Source: Lentinula raphanica (lineage: Eukaryota > Basidiomycota > Agaricomycetes > Agaricales > Omphalotaceae). Taken from it: a stretch of 64,000 nucleotides of DNA. Position 1 is the stretch's first letter. Each line of letters starts with the position of its first letter. The stretch is from positions 372,001-436,000 of the forward strand of contig JANVFP010000012.1 of assembly GCA_027919835.1 (NCBI GenBank), in the 5' to 3' direction. The position numbers were made by a program, and so were the translations under genes. This document shows, one piece after another, positions 20,412-32,615 of the stretch. The notes beneath the pieces are model-generated. The model searched no databases. It was not told the origin of the DNA and was given only the letters and a program-made list of their open reading frames with translations.

Positions 20412-22608
20412 ATGACCGGCTGGAGGACTATCGCAGCAAACAAGAAAGCTCAACAACGAGCACTCATTCCAAAAGAGTGGACCTTGAAGCAAGCTGATAT
20501 ACCTCAGAAAGCCGAGACTGATGTTTCGCGCATTCCGGAAACTTGTGGCTTGCTAAACGAAAGAGAGTTACAGATTACGAACTCGGATGTCACTGAGCTG
20601 CTGCAGAAACTTGCGACAGGGGAATGGAGCTCACTATCCGTGACCACTGCATTTTATAAGCGGGCAATCATAGCTCATCAGTTGGTGAGTGGGCATACGT
20701 TCAGTTCAAAATTGTCCTATCATGCAATTGTCATTCACCGTTAGCATGTAGACCAATTGTTTGACAGAGATCTTCATTGAGAGAGCTCTCGCCCGGGCTT
20801 CAGAGCTTGATACAATATTACAGAGGACAGGTGCAGTTGCAGGACCACTTCATGGATTACCTGTATCTTTGAAGGATCAAATCAACGTGAAGGGATTAGA
20901 GTCATGCATGGGTAAGGATTAGCCATCGTGAGATATGCATATCGTTCCTCATATCTAGTCTGAAGGTTATGTATCCTGGGTGGGCAATTTTGCCGACAGC
21001 AACTCTGTTCTCACAGATATCCTTGAGAACGCTGGTGCTGTAATTTTCGTGAAGACGAACATTCCACAGACACTGATGGTAATTTCTCATATCATCCATG
21101 TTCGAATGTGCTTTCAATATTTGATCAATCATCACAGTGGACGGAAACTTATAATCATGTCTTCGGGCGTACTTCTAACCCTTACAACCGGTCTTTGACC
21201 TCAGGCGGGTCATCCGGAGGCGAGGGTGCATTGATTGGTGTGTTTTGAAATCTTGACATGCGATTACTTGACTGGAAGAGTTGATAGCCATGCGAGGAAG
21301 TCCTCTGGGCGTGGGATCGGATATAGGAGGGTATGACTCTGAAGTGTTTCTTTTGCGTTGATTTCATCTCATACTCTTGCCAGGTCCATTCGTATTCCAG
21401 CAGCCTTCTGTGGGACATACGGGTTGAGGCCGTCCTATGGAAGGGTGCCTTACGCTGGTTGTGTCAATTCACTTGAAGGACAAGATTCCGTGCCTTCAGT
21501 TCTTGGCCCGTTTTCGAACAGTCTAGCAGGGATCAAGACGTTCATGAAAACAGTCATTGATGCACAACCATGGCTCAAAGATCCTCTTGCAGTGCGTAAA
21601 CGATGGAGTGACGATGAGTATAATTTGGCCGATCACGGCAACGGCGAAAACTTGTGTTTTGCTATTATGTGGGATGATGGCATAATTGTGCCCCATCCAC
21701 CTATCATTCGAGGTCTCGAAATGGTAAAAAAGGCGTTGCTAGATGCTGGCCACAAGGGTAAGTAAATCGGTCTACACGAACCGCTTATCGAGGCTAAACC
21801 ATTGTTAGTTATCGACTGGAAACCCTCAAAGCACGCTGAAATGCATAAATGTTTGGTATGGTTCACTTTTCATGCTAGATTTTGCTACAATACCAATCAA
21901 CATCTCACAGGGTGACATATGGGCCGCGGGAGCTGCAGACGACTACAGTGCGGTTACTGCACTGGTTGGCGAGCCAGTAATACCGAGTATGAGTCTGGAG
22001 AGTGAAATTCCCGTTGTCGATATCATAGACAATGTTGACACAGTTATTACTCCGAGTGTATCTGCCTATCAGCTATGGCAAATGCACAAAAAGAAGAGAA
22101 TTCTACGAGAGGAGTATCTTCAGCTCTGGGAAAATACCGTTCGAATGACCGGTACAGGTAGGGCAGTGGATGCAATCATCGCTCCCGCAGCCCCATACAC
22201 CGCTGTACCTCACGGCCAAAACAAGTAAGTCACCAAATCTAGCAAACCCAACTTGCGTTCTACATGTTAACATTGACAGGACCGGGCAGTACACAATGGT
22301 GTGGAACGTTTTGGATTACAGCACCCTCGTAATTCCTGTTTCGAAGGTTGATTCTTCAATCGATCTCGCAAAGGCACCGCATGTGTTTTATAATGAAGAC
22401 GATAAAACTAACTACGATATCTGTGGGTTCCGCTTTAAGCATGATGATTATTTTCTTGATATACTGAACGAACCTTGCAGACAACCCAGTACATTTTGCA
22501 AATGCCCCCATTACTGTTCAATTGGTGGGACGGACATTGGAGGAAGAAGCTGTTATTGCTATGGGCGAAATTGTAGATACTGCTTTGAAAGGAGTCAAGG
22601 TTGCTTGA
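20412..22608 (+). CDS. Amidase-signature family amidase (acetamidase-like)
   Basis: The product hydrolyses carboxamides to acid and ammonia, probably in nitrogen scavenging. The start MTGWRTIAANKKAQQRALIP is typical of fungal acetamidases. Exon 1 is 20412-20684, and several short introns follow. The Ser-cisSer-Lys triad region is intact: Lys in GLPVSLKDQINVKG, the cis-Ser and nucleophile Ser in LTSGGSSGGEGALI and VGSDIGGSIRIPA. The C-terminus needs a splice from NYDI into YDNPVHFANAPITVQLVGRTL, ending TALKGVKVA. Length, about 560 residues, is normal for the family. No secretion signal is present. The natural substrate cannot be told from the sequence. Confidence 0.9.
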
Positions 22609-22857
22609 ATACTGGGAGGTGTGACATGTATAATACCCGCAATCCTTTTCCAGAATGGAAACAATGAACTGTATCAATACAGGAGGCCACAGACGATATT
22701 CGTGCAGTAGTAAACCTTCAGAAATCACCAGGCTTTTGAACGGACAAATGAACAGCGGAATGAACAGTAGGGATCTGAGGAGGTACATAATTAATAATGA
22801 ACAGCAGGAGACCCATGTATAGGACGGTACTCACGGATGAAGGATGTACGATTCCGA

Positions 22858-24446
22858 TCATCCAATACTCAAGCTGCCGACTGCCTCTCCGGCCCCTTCT
22901 ACTTCCTTCTCTTCACCTTCTCGCCTAATGCCACGTGCCAGTGGTCTGAGGATAGGGCTAGCTAGACCTATAGATGCACGCAGCGTTGGACTTGAAGCGA
23001 CAGGCACCGATCTCGAAAAAGAGCTAAACGAGCCAGAGAAGGTTGGTGAAGATGTGGCGGAATTCGTGTTAGATCCAGGGACAGTTACTGGAATTGCAAT
23101 TGGGAGGCGCGGAGTGCCTCGAGTTTTGGGAGAACCCACGTTGGAATGAGACTCGCGTAGGAATGTGAGGGAAGGAGAAACAGCGCGCCGTTTCGAGGAT
23201 GCCGGATAGGGATCGAATCGATCATCCACTGATAACAAAAGACAGGCAATTAAGACTCGAGTTGGGCAATCATTATGATGAAAACCTACGTTTGCGTTTA
23301 TTTGAACGAACGACGCTAGTGGTGGGTGGAGGAGTATAACGCCAGTGATTGATCGGGGTTGATGAGAGCGAAGAAACGGAAGGAGACACAGAAGGCTGAA
23401 CGCGGCGCTTAGAGGATGCATGAAGAGAAAATATACTTATTTGTACTTACTACATCCACGTCCATAGCCATGCTCGAGATGCTTGAGAAGGAAGGACTTC
23501 CTGAAATACTCATTGTGTTCAACTCGTCTCCGTTGACACTGCCTGCAGGCGTGCGATTCCGGATAGCAATGGGCTCGCTCATGCCTGGCACATAAGGCTC
23601 ATCGTCTCCTTCATCATCGCTGGGTGATTCTTCACGTGTATAGTCGTCGTCGCATACCTCTTCAGGAAAGCGACCACGATTTGACATAGTACTTGGCGTG
23701 CGAGGATGCATTGGAAGTTCGGCTCCTGCCGCCACTAAACGTTGAAACGCAGCCTCTGATTTTACTTCGTTCTCCACAGGTCGAGACTCCGCAAGGAGAT
23801 TTAATATTCGGGGTTGTTTGACCTGGAGCTGGACGGTGAATCAGATCCATCAATCACGAGGTAGCAGATGAAAACGCACTGGGAAAGAAAGTCGACGTCT
23901 TGGGATGAAGTGATTATCTGTTGATGTTTTCCTTGGCGGTGTACGCAACGGTTTCTTTTTGGCTGTTTTCCCTCCATCTTCAGATTCTTCGCTTGTCTCT
24001 TGGATGGCAAGAGGAGGAGTGGGATTCTCGGAACTGCTGGAAGGAGAACTCTCCCTGCCGCTTGTGCGGTCTCGGTACATCGGTGAATCCTCTAAGGACT
24101 CATCGTCTGAATGCGCCTTCCGCTTGATCGGTGATGGTTGAAGGGTGAACGAGCTAATAAGTGGGCTATGAAGGCGTGATTCCGAAAGATGTGTTGCTTT
24201 GGGGGCTAAGAGACTGGGCCGACGAAATCTAGGAAGAACAAAACTGCTGTCCTCGAGGGTTACAGACGATGTGCTAGCCACAGAGCTAGATGGAAGAGCA
24301 AAGTCGAGTGATGAGGTAGGGAAGCTGGGTCTCGATGAGTCCTTGGGCATTTGTGGCACCTGTGATTTCGAACGTTTGAACGTGGTTAAGAGAGAACAAA
24401 AACAGGTTAGTGAAATAGCAGAGTTGGTCCGTGCGCAATCGAGCAT
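22858..24446 (-). CDS. Ser/Pro-rich nuclear protein, unknown function
   Basis: Four exons join well: PRRRLSFP continues as LQVKQPRILNLLAESRP, and NKRK continues as LDDRFDPYPASSKRRAVSPS. The protein is Ser/Pro-rich with many SP and TP sites (PLRTPPRKTS, LHSPLISS), suggesting regulation by proline-directed kinases. The basic KRR cluster looks like a nuclear localisation signal. The block DRFDPYP...KRRAVSPS looks like the conserved signature, but I cannot tie it to a named family. The first ATG (24446) is followed by a stretch that could be an intron; MPKDSSRPSFPTSSLDF is an alternative start about 100 bp in. It is convergent with the amidase gene. Confidence 0.72.
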
Positions 24447-24641
24447 TTGGTCTAACCGTAGGTCATGTGATGCGCGCGCCTGAAGACGCGTTGAAATTTT
24501 GAAAACTTGAATTCCTTCGCAGTACGCGATTATGAGTATCCACTTATGAACACTAACAGTAAACGATAGCGAATGGTATCGGAAATGATTGCTATTATGT
24601 ATTCATGTAGCGTAAGTTGTTCATGTCTGGATAGGTACTTC

Positions 24642-25267
24642 TTAGATACCAGCTAGGATCAGGGAACTTGCCGTATAGAGAGAAGTACCAAGCAAGATGA
24701 GCGTGGCCAGATTGTGAAAAGCACCACCTTGGGTGAGGCGCTTCGCTGGGTCTCCCGTAACGTAACCCCTTGTGTATAACACACGCGCCAGCGACCAAAA
24801 TGCAACGGCGGCCGCTGCAACTTTGGGAAATTGGAGCGATGAGATCAGAGTCCTACAGGCAAGTAGAGTCACTGATTGGAAAATTTTCTGTGCGTAGTAT
24901 TCATGAAAGAAGGTCATACGTGGTGTAGATGATAGGCAAGTTCTCCAGAGTATTTTGATGTGCGCGTTGGGCACAGTTGAATTTGAGAGCATCAACGGAA
25001 GCATCTACTTCCTTTTGTTCGGCATACACTGCAAGAATCAGTAAGCCAATATGCAAAAAGGAAAGAACATTAGTATACTTTGAGGATACTTGATGCCCGC
25101 AGCTTTCCGGTGCACTGATACAACATGACTTTGGCCCATAATAAGGAAGACTGTGGAAAGAAGTGCTCCCGCGACATAAGAAACTCTGGTGGATGAAGCT
25201 TCGAATCAAAACACGCTTTAGAGGGAAGCTGAGCAGCGCACCCTTGGGGAACAATGATGGAAGACAT
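24642..25267 (-). CDS. Microsomal glutathione S-transferase 3-like MAPEG protein
   Basis: This is a membrane enzyme of the MAPEG superfamily, which conjugates glutathione or reduces lipid hydroperoxides in the ER. The start MSSIIVPQG is spliced to SYVAGALLSTVFLIMG and then YAEQKEVDASVDALKFN. The key MAPEG block FNCAQRAHQNTLENLP is intact, followed by RVLYTRGYVTGDPAKR. Four membrane segments are predicted, ending LATLILLGTSLYTASSLILAGI. The total of about 150 residues is normal. Introns interrupt after PQG, after KYPQ and after IIYTT. Confidence 0.92.
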
Positions 25268-25739
25268 GGTGGTTATGGAATACGGTGAGCTTGTGTAGCG
25301 GCCGGTATCAGACTTTATATGCCCAACGTGGAAATTTTTGCCAGGGACACCACTGGGAACTGCTCATGCCGAATGACGCGTCCTCCAATGGCTGCTCATA
25401 CCAGGTTTATGCGGTCGTGAAGGTTCTGCAGAGTGTTTGTCATCGGGAATATCCGACTGGGTCGGTCAATTATTCTGCTGGTGGAAACAGACCAGATGAC
25501 GATGGAAGTGTATGTCAAAAGGACATTCCGTCGGAGTCCAGCACCTTGATATCCTTTCAGAAATGACTGAGTAATAAAGAGAAGAGGGATGAAGCGTTCA
25601 TGCCGATCAAAGCAAGTTGAAGTATGTGCTATGACGGTGCAGGCTGTGCAGCAAGTCACTACTCTTATCTTATCTTATCTTATCAACAATCGTCTGGGCA
25701 AGCGTCTAAAATTTCATCCTACTATCCTTTTCTCCTGCA
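25268..25739. promoter_or_regulatory. Divergent promoter region MGST3 / RRB1
   Basis: These 472 bp lie between the two starts. They contain a short CTTAT pentanucleotide repeat just upstream of RRB1. No gene was supported. Confidence 0.4.
25662..25685 (+). repeat. (CTTAT)n microsatellite
   Basis: About four units of the pentamer TCTTA lie some 55-75 bp upstream of the RRB1 start codon. Confidence 0.85.
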
Positions 25740-27428
25740 ATGTCCAAACGATCAGTTACAGAGGTGGTATCCGCGACTGATGGACCAGCCTTCTCCAAAG
25801 TGATCGGCTCTGGGCTTCGACGGGCACCTGCGACAGAAGATGAGATGGGAGAATTTGAAGACGCTTGGGAAGATGAAATTGAAGAGGACGAGGACGTGGT
25901 AGATGCAGAGGGGGGTTCACAAGAGGATGGTGCGGCACCCTTTGATGATCAATCTGAATGCTCGAATACCGACGTCGCAACATTGCAGGCATGGACGTAG
26001 ATGATACGATGCCTACTATCGAAGAATCAGAACAGCTATCTGCAGCTCCTGATGTTTTCGTTCCTGGCTTTCATACACTGGCTGAAGATGAAGTTCTCGA
26101 GCCAGACGAATCGGTGTATCTCATGCGACATTCGACTGGTGTAGACTGGCCATGTCTATCGTTTGATGTCCTGCGCGACAACCTTGGCGAGGAGCGTCAA
26201 CGTTTCCCGCACACCGTCTGGATCGTCACCGGTACACAAGCTGATGTCGCTAAGAACAATGAGATCGTCGTGTATAGAATGAGTTCCTTACAGAAAACAC
26301 AAAAATCTGGTGGTGAGTATAAAATAATTGCAAATCATAAGACAACTAATCCTACGCGTGTAGAAGAGTCTGATTCAGACGATGATGAAGAGGATGATGC
26401 ATTGGATGAAGATCCAATAATCGAATATCGGTCGATACCTCATCTGGGGGGCGTCAATCGCGTCCGGGCACAACCACTGCCCTCATCGGAACCTCTACCT
26501 CCAGCCGCTCATCCATATCATGTCGCGAGCTGGGCAGAAACTGGTAAAGTCCATATATGGGACGTACGTCCGCTGATAGAGTCTCTGGAGACACCTGGTT
26601 ATTCTTTCGACAAAGCTCGCAGTAGCAGGCCTGTGTTCACTATCGATGCGCATGGCCGGGCGGAAGGTTTCGCCATGGATTGGGCATCGTCGGGTGCATC
26701 TTCGTTGCGTCTTCTAACAGGCGATATCAATTCCAAAATTTTCCTCACAACATCCACTGTCTCGGGCTTCAACGTCCTCTCTCAACCATTCACCTCACAT
26801 ACGTTGAGTGTTGAGGATATACAATGGAGTCCTGCCGAGCCCACAGTCTTTGGTTCATGTTCAGCAGATAGAACTGTGCAGATCTGGGATGTACGCAGCA
26901 AAGGCCGGAAAAGTGTTGCTGGTATAGATCCCGCCCACGAAAGTGATGTTAATGTCATTAGCTGGAACAAGGGTACTTCGTATCTGCTCGTTAGTGGCGG
27001 TGACGAAGGTGCTATCAAAGTTTGGGATCTGCGCAACATACAGAAAAAAGGGTTTGTGGTGCATTCGCTCTAATATTCTTGGTACTTCTCATTCATTCAC
27101 GATTAGGTCTGCTTCAGCAACTCCAACCCCAATAGCCTCGTTCAACTGGCACAAAGGGCCTATCACCTCACTAGAATGGCATCCGAGCGATCCGTCCACA
27201 TTTGCTGCTTCGAGCGCAGATGGTATAGTCTCTTTGTGGGACCTTGCTGTAGAACAGGACGACGACGAGATGAATGAGACTTCGGACACAAAAGACATAC
27301 CCCCACAGATGTTATTCAACCATCACCAAAAGGATGTCAAAGAACTACATTGGCATCCACAGATTCCAGGAACAGTAATCAGCACAGGAGCAGACGGATT
27401 TGATGTGTTCAGTACTATCGCTACATGA
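25740..27428 (+). CDS. RRB1: Rrb1/GRWD1-like WD-repeat ribosome assembly chaperone (3 exons)
   Basis: Rrb1 is the dedicated chaperone of ribosomal protein uL3 in 60S assembly. Exons are 25740-25929, 25989-27051 and 27107-27428, about 525 residues, with consistent phases. An acidic N-terminus (EFEDAWEDEIEEDEDVV) precedes the CAF1C/H4-binding-like segment ESVYLMRHSTGVDWPCLSFD. Seven WD-type blades follow, for example HPYHVASWAETGKVHIWDVR, FGSCSADRTVQIWDVR and FAASSADGIVSLWDL. The ending PGTVISTGADGFDVF is typical of the family. The stop lies 57 bp from the stop of the convergent PA28 gene. Confidence 0.93.
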
Positions 27429-27485
27429 GCTTTGGGGTCCTAGTCACAGTGGCAATACCATATTGCATCGAGTCGTCTTTTCCTA

Positions 27486-28762
27486 TCAGTATATTCCGGT
27501 GTTGTTGTTTGACCTCGGAGTCCGAATCTATGCCCATGCCAGTGAAGAGGTTGAGGATCGAGTGATAAACTCTCTACCTTGACAATATTCTTCTGAGTGA
27601 TATCCGTCAAAGCGGCATACAGGTCCCTGATGTCGAGTAGGTGGTGTCGAGCATTGAAGATTTGTTTCTCGTCATGCTCTATTAAAGCTGACTGACGTTG
27701 GGAATCAGAACACGAATGCTCAGGGATGGAGGAACAGAGGCTCACGGTATAGTCCTCCACATAGGGATACTTAATGAGTTTGGAACAGATCTTTGCTCTT
27801 GCCAAATGGTGTTGACGCGCACTATCTCTCAGATTGTACACACTCTCCTGTGCACGATGTAGTTCATTGAGTATTTCTAATCGAGACCTCGTGAGATCTT
27901 GGATAATTTGGAAACACATAAGGCAAACCTTCTTGCACTCCCACACCTTCTCTTCAATCAGTACAAGAGGATATCAGAGATTTAGATTTGTGTCCAACTG
28001 ACCGAAATTATCGCCGCTGGTTGGAAGAGATGAATAGGTTGAATGAGGCCCCAATTGGAATCAGACTCACTCTTCGATCCTGTATGATGAAGAAGAAAGG
28101 AAGGGTACTCAAAACTTGATATCTTGGGAATGACTCGGAGCATATAGAAACACACTTGGGTATTGCCAACGTCACCCACAACCGAACCTTATCGATGGAT
28201 GCGACTAGTTCTTCACATTCCTTCTTGATCATGTAATGCAAACGTTTGACATGTTTATTTTCTAGGACAACATTGGGCAATCGTGCGTGTTGGGTATCAT
28301 GTTGGACTATCTTTGGAGAAGCAGGTTCGTTTGCACCACATGTATCGTCGGATAATTTGCGCTTTTTTGAAAGCAAGTCTATCTCAGAATATTCCGTAGG
28401 TGGTGGGTAAACTGTGGTGTCAATCTTGGCCAAGCTGGCTTCGTGAAAAGGGGAATTAATGTCCGTTGTCGATAGAACCAGTTGTTGTAACTCTCTGTGA
28501 TGAAGAATGAGTACTTTACAAGCAAAGAGCAGGCTAAGAAAGTAGTACAATGTCTTCGATAGACGTTGAGTTAGGTAGCCTCAGCAGACAGTTAAGAGTG
28601 TAACAGACCTTCTTAGGAAACGTGCTAAAGACTACTTCCTCGCCGGCTTGCTTCACGTTGGAGCGAAATTGCTGAAAAGCGAGCATAGACTGAAGAAGGA
28701 TGAGTTCTCAAAGCTTAGAGAAATGTGTCTACCTCCGTCTGTGCAAGCAAGCTTTGGTCCAT
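27486..28762 (-). CDS. Proteasome activator PA28 (REG-gamma type), microexon-rich
   Basis: PA28 forms a heptameric ring that opens the 20S proteasome independently of ubiquitin and ATP. The N-terminus MDQSLLAQTE is followed by an exon with QFRSNVKQAGEEVVFSTFPKK. The C-terminal half includes CEELVASIDKVRLWVTLAIP, then KIEDGDNFGVGVQEE (the activation-loop region), LARAKICSKLIKYPYVEDY and DITQKNIVK. The last exon, 27527-27486, gives IRTPRSNNNTGIY, matching the REG-gamma tail pattern that ends in Tyr and docks into the 20S. The activation segment is assembled from exons of 9 nt (28071-28079), 14 nt (28003-28016) and 18 nt (27929-27946), followed by 27876-27578. Phases agree throughout. The linker between the halves carries a basic KKRK stretch, suggesting nuclear location. 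Confidence 0.93.
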
Positions 28763-28908
28763 TTTCCGTCGAGAGTTGAGTAAACTCAAGACGCAGTGGG
28801 AAACTGGTTGACGTGGGTGGCGGATAGGATCAACGGACCGGGTAATAAGCGCCTGCTGACATATAAAACAGCCAAGGTTTAGACGCCCAAGCTTTGCTCG
28901 ACGCCATC
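28763..28908. promoter_or_regulatory. 146-bp divergent promoter PA28 / TAF1 with TATA box
   Basis: The two start codons are only 146 bp apart. TATAAAA at 28862-28868 is oriented for the plus strand, 41 bp before the TAF1 ATG, which would leave a very short 5' UTR. Confidence 0.5.
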
Positions 28909-31900
28909 ATGGCTAGCAACGAGGAGAATGCTGCTATCTCAGCCCTCACCGGTTTTTCTCTGGGAAACATTCTCGGAGATCTAAACGTGACTCCCGAGTC
29001 TCTCAACAATCAGCTCGGAATCTCTGGCATACCTGCGCTCAGTTCAAACCAAATTTACAATGAGAATTACGACGAGGACGCGGTAGGGTTGGATCAAGGA
29101 GATGACTGGGAAGCTCAAATCGATATAGAAATGGCACAGGAGAAGGATGACGTGGTCAAAATGGAGGTTGACTCTCCTGCGCTCAAGCAGAAGCAGAAAC
29201 GGACTAAAATTGTCAAGCGTTTGATTGAGCGACCGAAGAGTGTCTACGAACGATTCCCAGCATTCGAAAAGAACAAAGTGCTGGACTTTAGTGAACTGTT
29301 CAAAGGATACACTGCTCGTAAATCGAGAGTGGGGAAGCGGCAGTTCGCCGGTATGAGACAAAGCTCTCCATTATTCGTCGGGCTAATCTCTTTATAGTTG
29401 AAACGACATATCCAAGAAAGAAAGAGGTTCCGAGAGGCTTCCTGGAATCTGTAGCAGGCGACGCGAAGCGTCAAGTCGAGAACAAGAGAGTGGAGGAAGT
29501 GATATCATCAGGGAGTATAGAGGCTGACCTCCGTCGCGCTCTTGAGGTATACCTCATGTACTCATCATTAATGCTGTTGCTCAACTGTTCATATTAGGAA
29601 CGAGATGCGACTGATGTCCGAGTATCTGTGCCATTGCACGACAGGTCATTCGACTTAGTCCTCTTATCGAACTGGGAGGATCAAATCATATACGAGCCTG
29701 ACCCTTCACCCTCAGCTGCACCGTCCTCTGCCGACAATAGCTTGACTACACCCGTGAACAAGGTATTGGAGTCGGGTGCATGGACGCAGAGTATTATTTG
29801 GACACCCGCCGCACCGTTTAGAGACTTCACGCAGCTCGAATTCAATCATGAAGATGACGTTGTTCCGGCCGAACGCACAAGTTTGTTCCTTCATCACTGC
29901 AATAATGTTAACTCTTACGCTGATTTCTATAACAATGCACAGGTGAGCAAATACGTCCAAGAAAACGCTTCAGAACAGATGCTGCTCCCCGAGATAAGTT
30001 CAACCTATCGAATGATCAATATTACGAGGTTGCCAAGGATGGCGGACGACATCGTGTGCGGCAGACATTCGGTCAACTCACGGTCGAACACGCTTATCCG
30101 GCACAAAAGTTACAACTTCCATTCGTGGGTGCCTGGTTTACTGCTAATATGACCCGACTAACATGTAATGTCCAGTATAAAACTCGACTCTCCAAACAGG
30201 AGGCTCGCTCTTTCCATCGGCCTGCGCTTCAGTTTCCCATTAATATTGAACTTCACTTCACCAAAGTACGGACCGCAAAGAAAAAGAAGGACAAGGCTGG
30301 TCGTAAATTGGGCAAGGGTGGCAATGTGGGCGAAGGTCTTCACAATACAGGCGACCTGAGTCTTCGAGACACAAGCAATTTCGTACTATGGGAATACTCC
30401 GTAAGTGTAAATTTATGTGCACCGTCGTCTACTCTATCAACGACAGATCTAGGAGGAACACCCACCTATAATCCCCAATTTCGGAATGGGCAGTGTACTA
30501 GTCAACTATTACCGCAAGAAAGACGAGAAAGATGATCATATTCCAAAGGTAACATCCAATCATTTTTCCAGGTAAACCAGGCTGATATTGAGTTCGTCAG
30601 TTTGATCTCGGAGTGCCGTTCGTACTAGAACCGCAAGATGAATCTCCGTTCATGAAGTTTGGCTATGTGTATCCTGGTCAGACGATGCCAGCACTCTATA
30701 ATAACCTCGTCCGGGCCCCTCTTTTCCGACATAAACCCAAACACACAGACTTCCTTGTAGTGCGGTAAGTGGAACTTCGGTCGTCCTTACTGGGAAACTG
30801 ACAATGGAACAGGAACACTGTGAAAGGCGACACTAAATACTATATTCGCGAAATCAAAAACCTCTTCGTCATTGGCCAGACATATCCAGTGACCGAAGTT
30901 CCTGGTCCTCACTCACGTAAAATCACCAACACGATTAAACATCGCTTGCAAATCATCGCGTACAAGCTGCTGCGGAAAAGCGCAGGTGAACGACTGAAGA
31001 TTTCTAGGCTGATGAAATACTTCCCAGATCAGAATGAGCTGCAGATGAGGCAACGTCTGAAGGTGATACAAAATTGCTTGGTTATACCCGAAAGTATTCA
31101 ACCAAAATCACTTCATCTAGGAATTCATGGAGTATCATCGTCGTGGGCCTCATCAAGGCTTTTGGCGTCTTAAAACCAATTGGCCGGTCCCATCCGACGC
31201 TGAAATGCTAAAGATGGTCACTCCTGAACAAGTTGTTCTCACCGAGAGCATGCAGGTCGGTCAGAGGCACTTGCAGGATTCTGGATATGGACAAACTGCC
31301 GACAACGCGGATGGAGATGAGACAAATTTGTCGGTAGAGCAACAACTCGCACCCTGGATCACGACGAAGAATTTCTTGTTCGCAACGCAGGCTAAAGCTA
31401 TGTTGAGGCTTCACGGTGAAGGGGATCCTACAGGACGAGGAGAAGCTTTCAGCTTCATCCGAATATCTATGAAGGAGATATTTGTGAAAGCCGGAGAGGA
31501 CTATGAACAGAAAATGGGTTTGTTCTAGTCGTCATTGCAAGTTTGGAATATCAACTCACATACACCACAGCCGAAGCCGAGAACAGACCAAAGTCAGCTC
31601 ATCGATACAATGTAGCGGAGCAACAACAGATCTACAAGTCTGAGATCGAGCGAATCTGGAAAGCACAGTTCGACTCGCTCAGTCGGCGGGAAGAGCCGGC
31701 TTTGACCGCGGAAGATTTACGAAGAGATGCTTTGAAGACACAGCAGATTGAAGCTCAACAACAACAGGCTAATCGGGATCCTACGCCGTTGGACTCTTTC
31801 AGCCGTGGGCCTTCGATAGATCGAGGGAGTGTAGATCCTGAAGCAAATCGACGTGTTCTACGGATCAAACGCCTGGTAGATGGTCAGTGGGAGACAGAGA

Positions 31901-32615
31901 TTGTGCGGGATCCGGCTGTCATTCGGGCTTATGTTCGAAATCGCCAAGTTATTGAGGAGGAGAACACACTGACTGATAGTTTAGCGCCTACTGGTGATGC
32001 GGACAAAGATAAGAGAGCGAAGAAGAGGTATTTCGGCCTCTGAAACTCTATGAGTATGATGACTCACGTCTTTTCAGACTCGAGGAAGAACTTGCAAGGA
32101 TGAAGAAGAACCAAGAGAGACGTCTGCATAGAAAGAATGCAAAGATCGTTAAGGAAGGGGGTGTACCATTACAACTGAACAGACCTCTAAAATCAGAGAC
32201 TACCGTATGTATCCTTTGCTTCCAGATATGATCTGAGACTCATTCTATCGTGTTCATGAAGAGGCGCTGCGGACATTGCGGGCAAATGGGACACATGAGT
32301 GCGTATCTAAATACATACCTTTGATGATTTCTCTAATATTCCGACCCCATCTCAGAAACTAACCGAAAATGTCCTCGATGGGAAGAATTCAACTCTGGCA
32401 CACCTGGAGCTGGACCCTCTGCAACCTCACCATCAGCTACGAGTCCTCCAGGCACTCCTTCCCAATCTAACATTGGATTCAGTCGAGGCCCAGCATTTGC
32501 ACAGCCGGCCGCGACTAGTCCCTTGGCTACCAGTCCTCCCGTGACTGTATACGATGAACCAGCATCGTCTTCAGCTCCCAAGATCAAACTGAATCTTGGT
32601 AAAAAGTCTGCTTGA
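28909..32615 (+). CDS. TAF1: TFIID subunit TAF1
   Basis: TAF1 is the largest scaffold of TFIID, recruiting TBP and reading the core promoter. The ATG at 28909 gives MASNEENAAISALTGFSLGNILGDL. An acidic N-terminal region follows, then the conserved core (DUF3591): DRSFDLVLLSNWEDQIIY, DKFNLSNDQYYE, FHRPALQFP, FGYVYPGQTMPALYNNL and FLVVRNTVKGDTKYYIREI, and further HQGFWRLKTNWPVP. A CCHC zinc knuckle (CGHCGQMGHMKTNRKCP) lies near the C-terminus, which ends SSSAPKIKLNLGKKSA. There are about ten exons with short introns. No bromodomain is visible, as in yeast TAF1. It is plus-strand and divergent from PA28. Confidence 0.93.

Noticed and set aside
27440..27485. PA28 read through to a stop at 27440
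   Set aside because: Splicing to 27527-27486 gives the IRTPRSNNNTGIY tail expected for PA28, so the unspliced end is not the protein.
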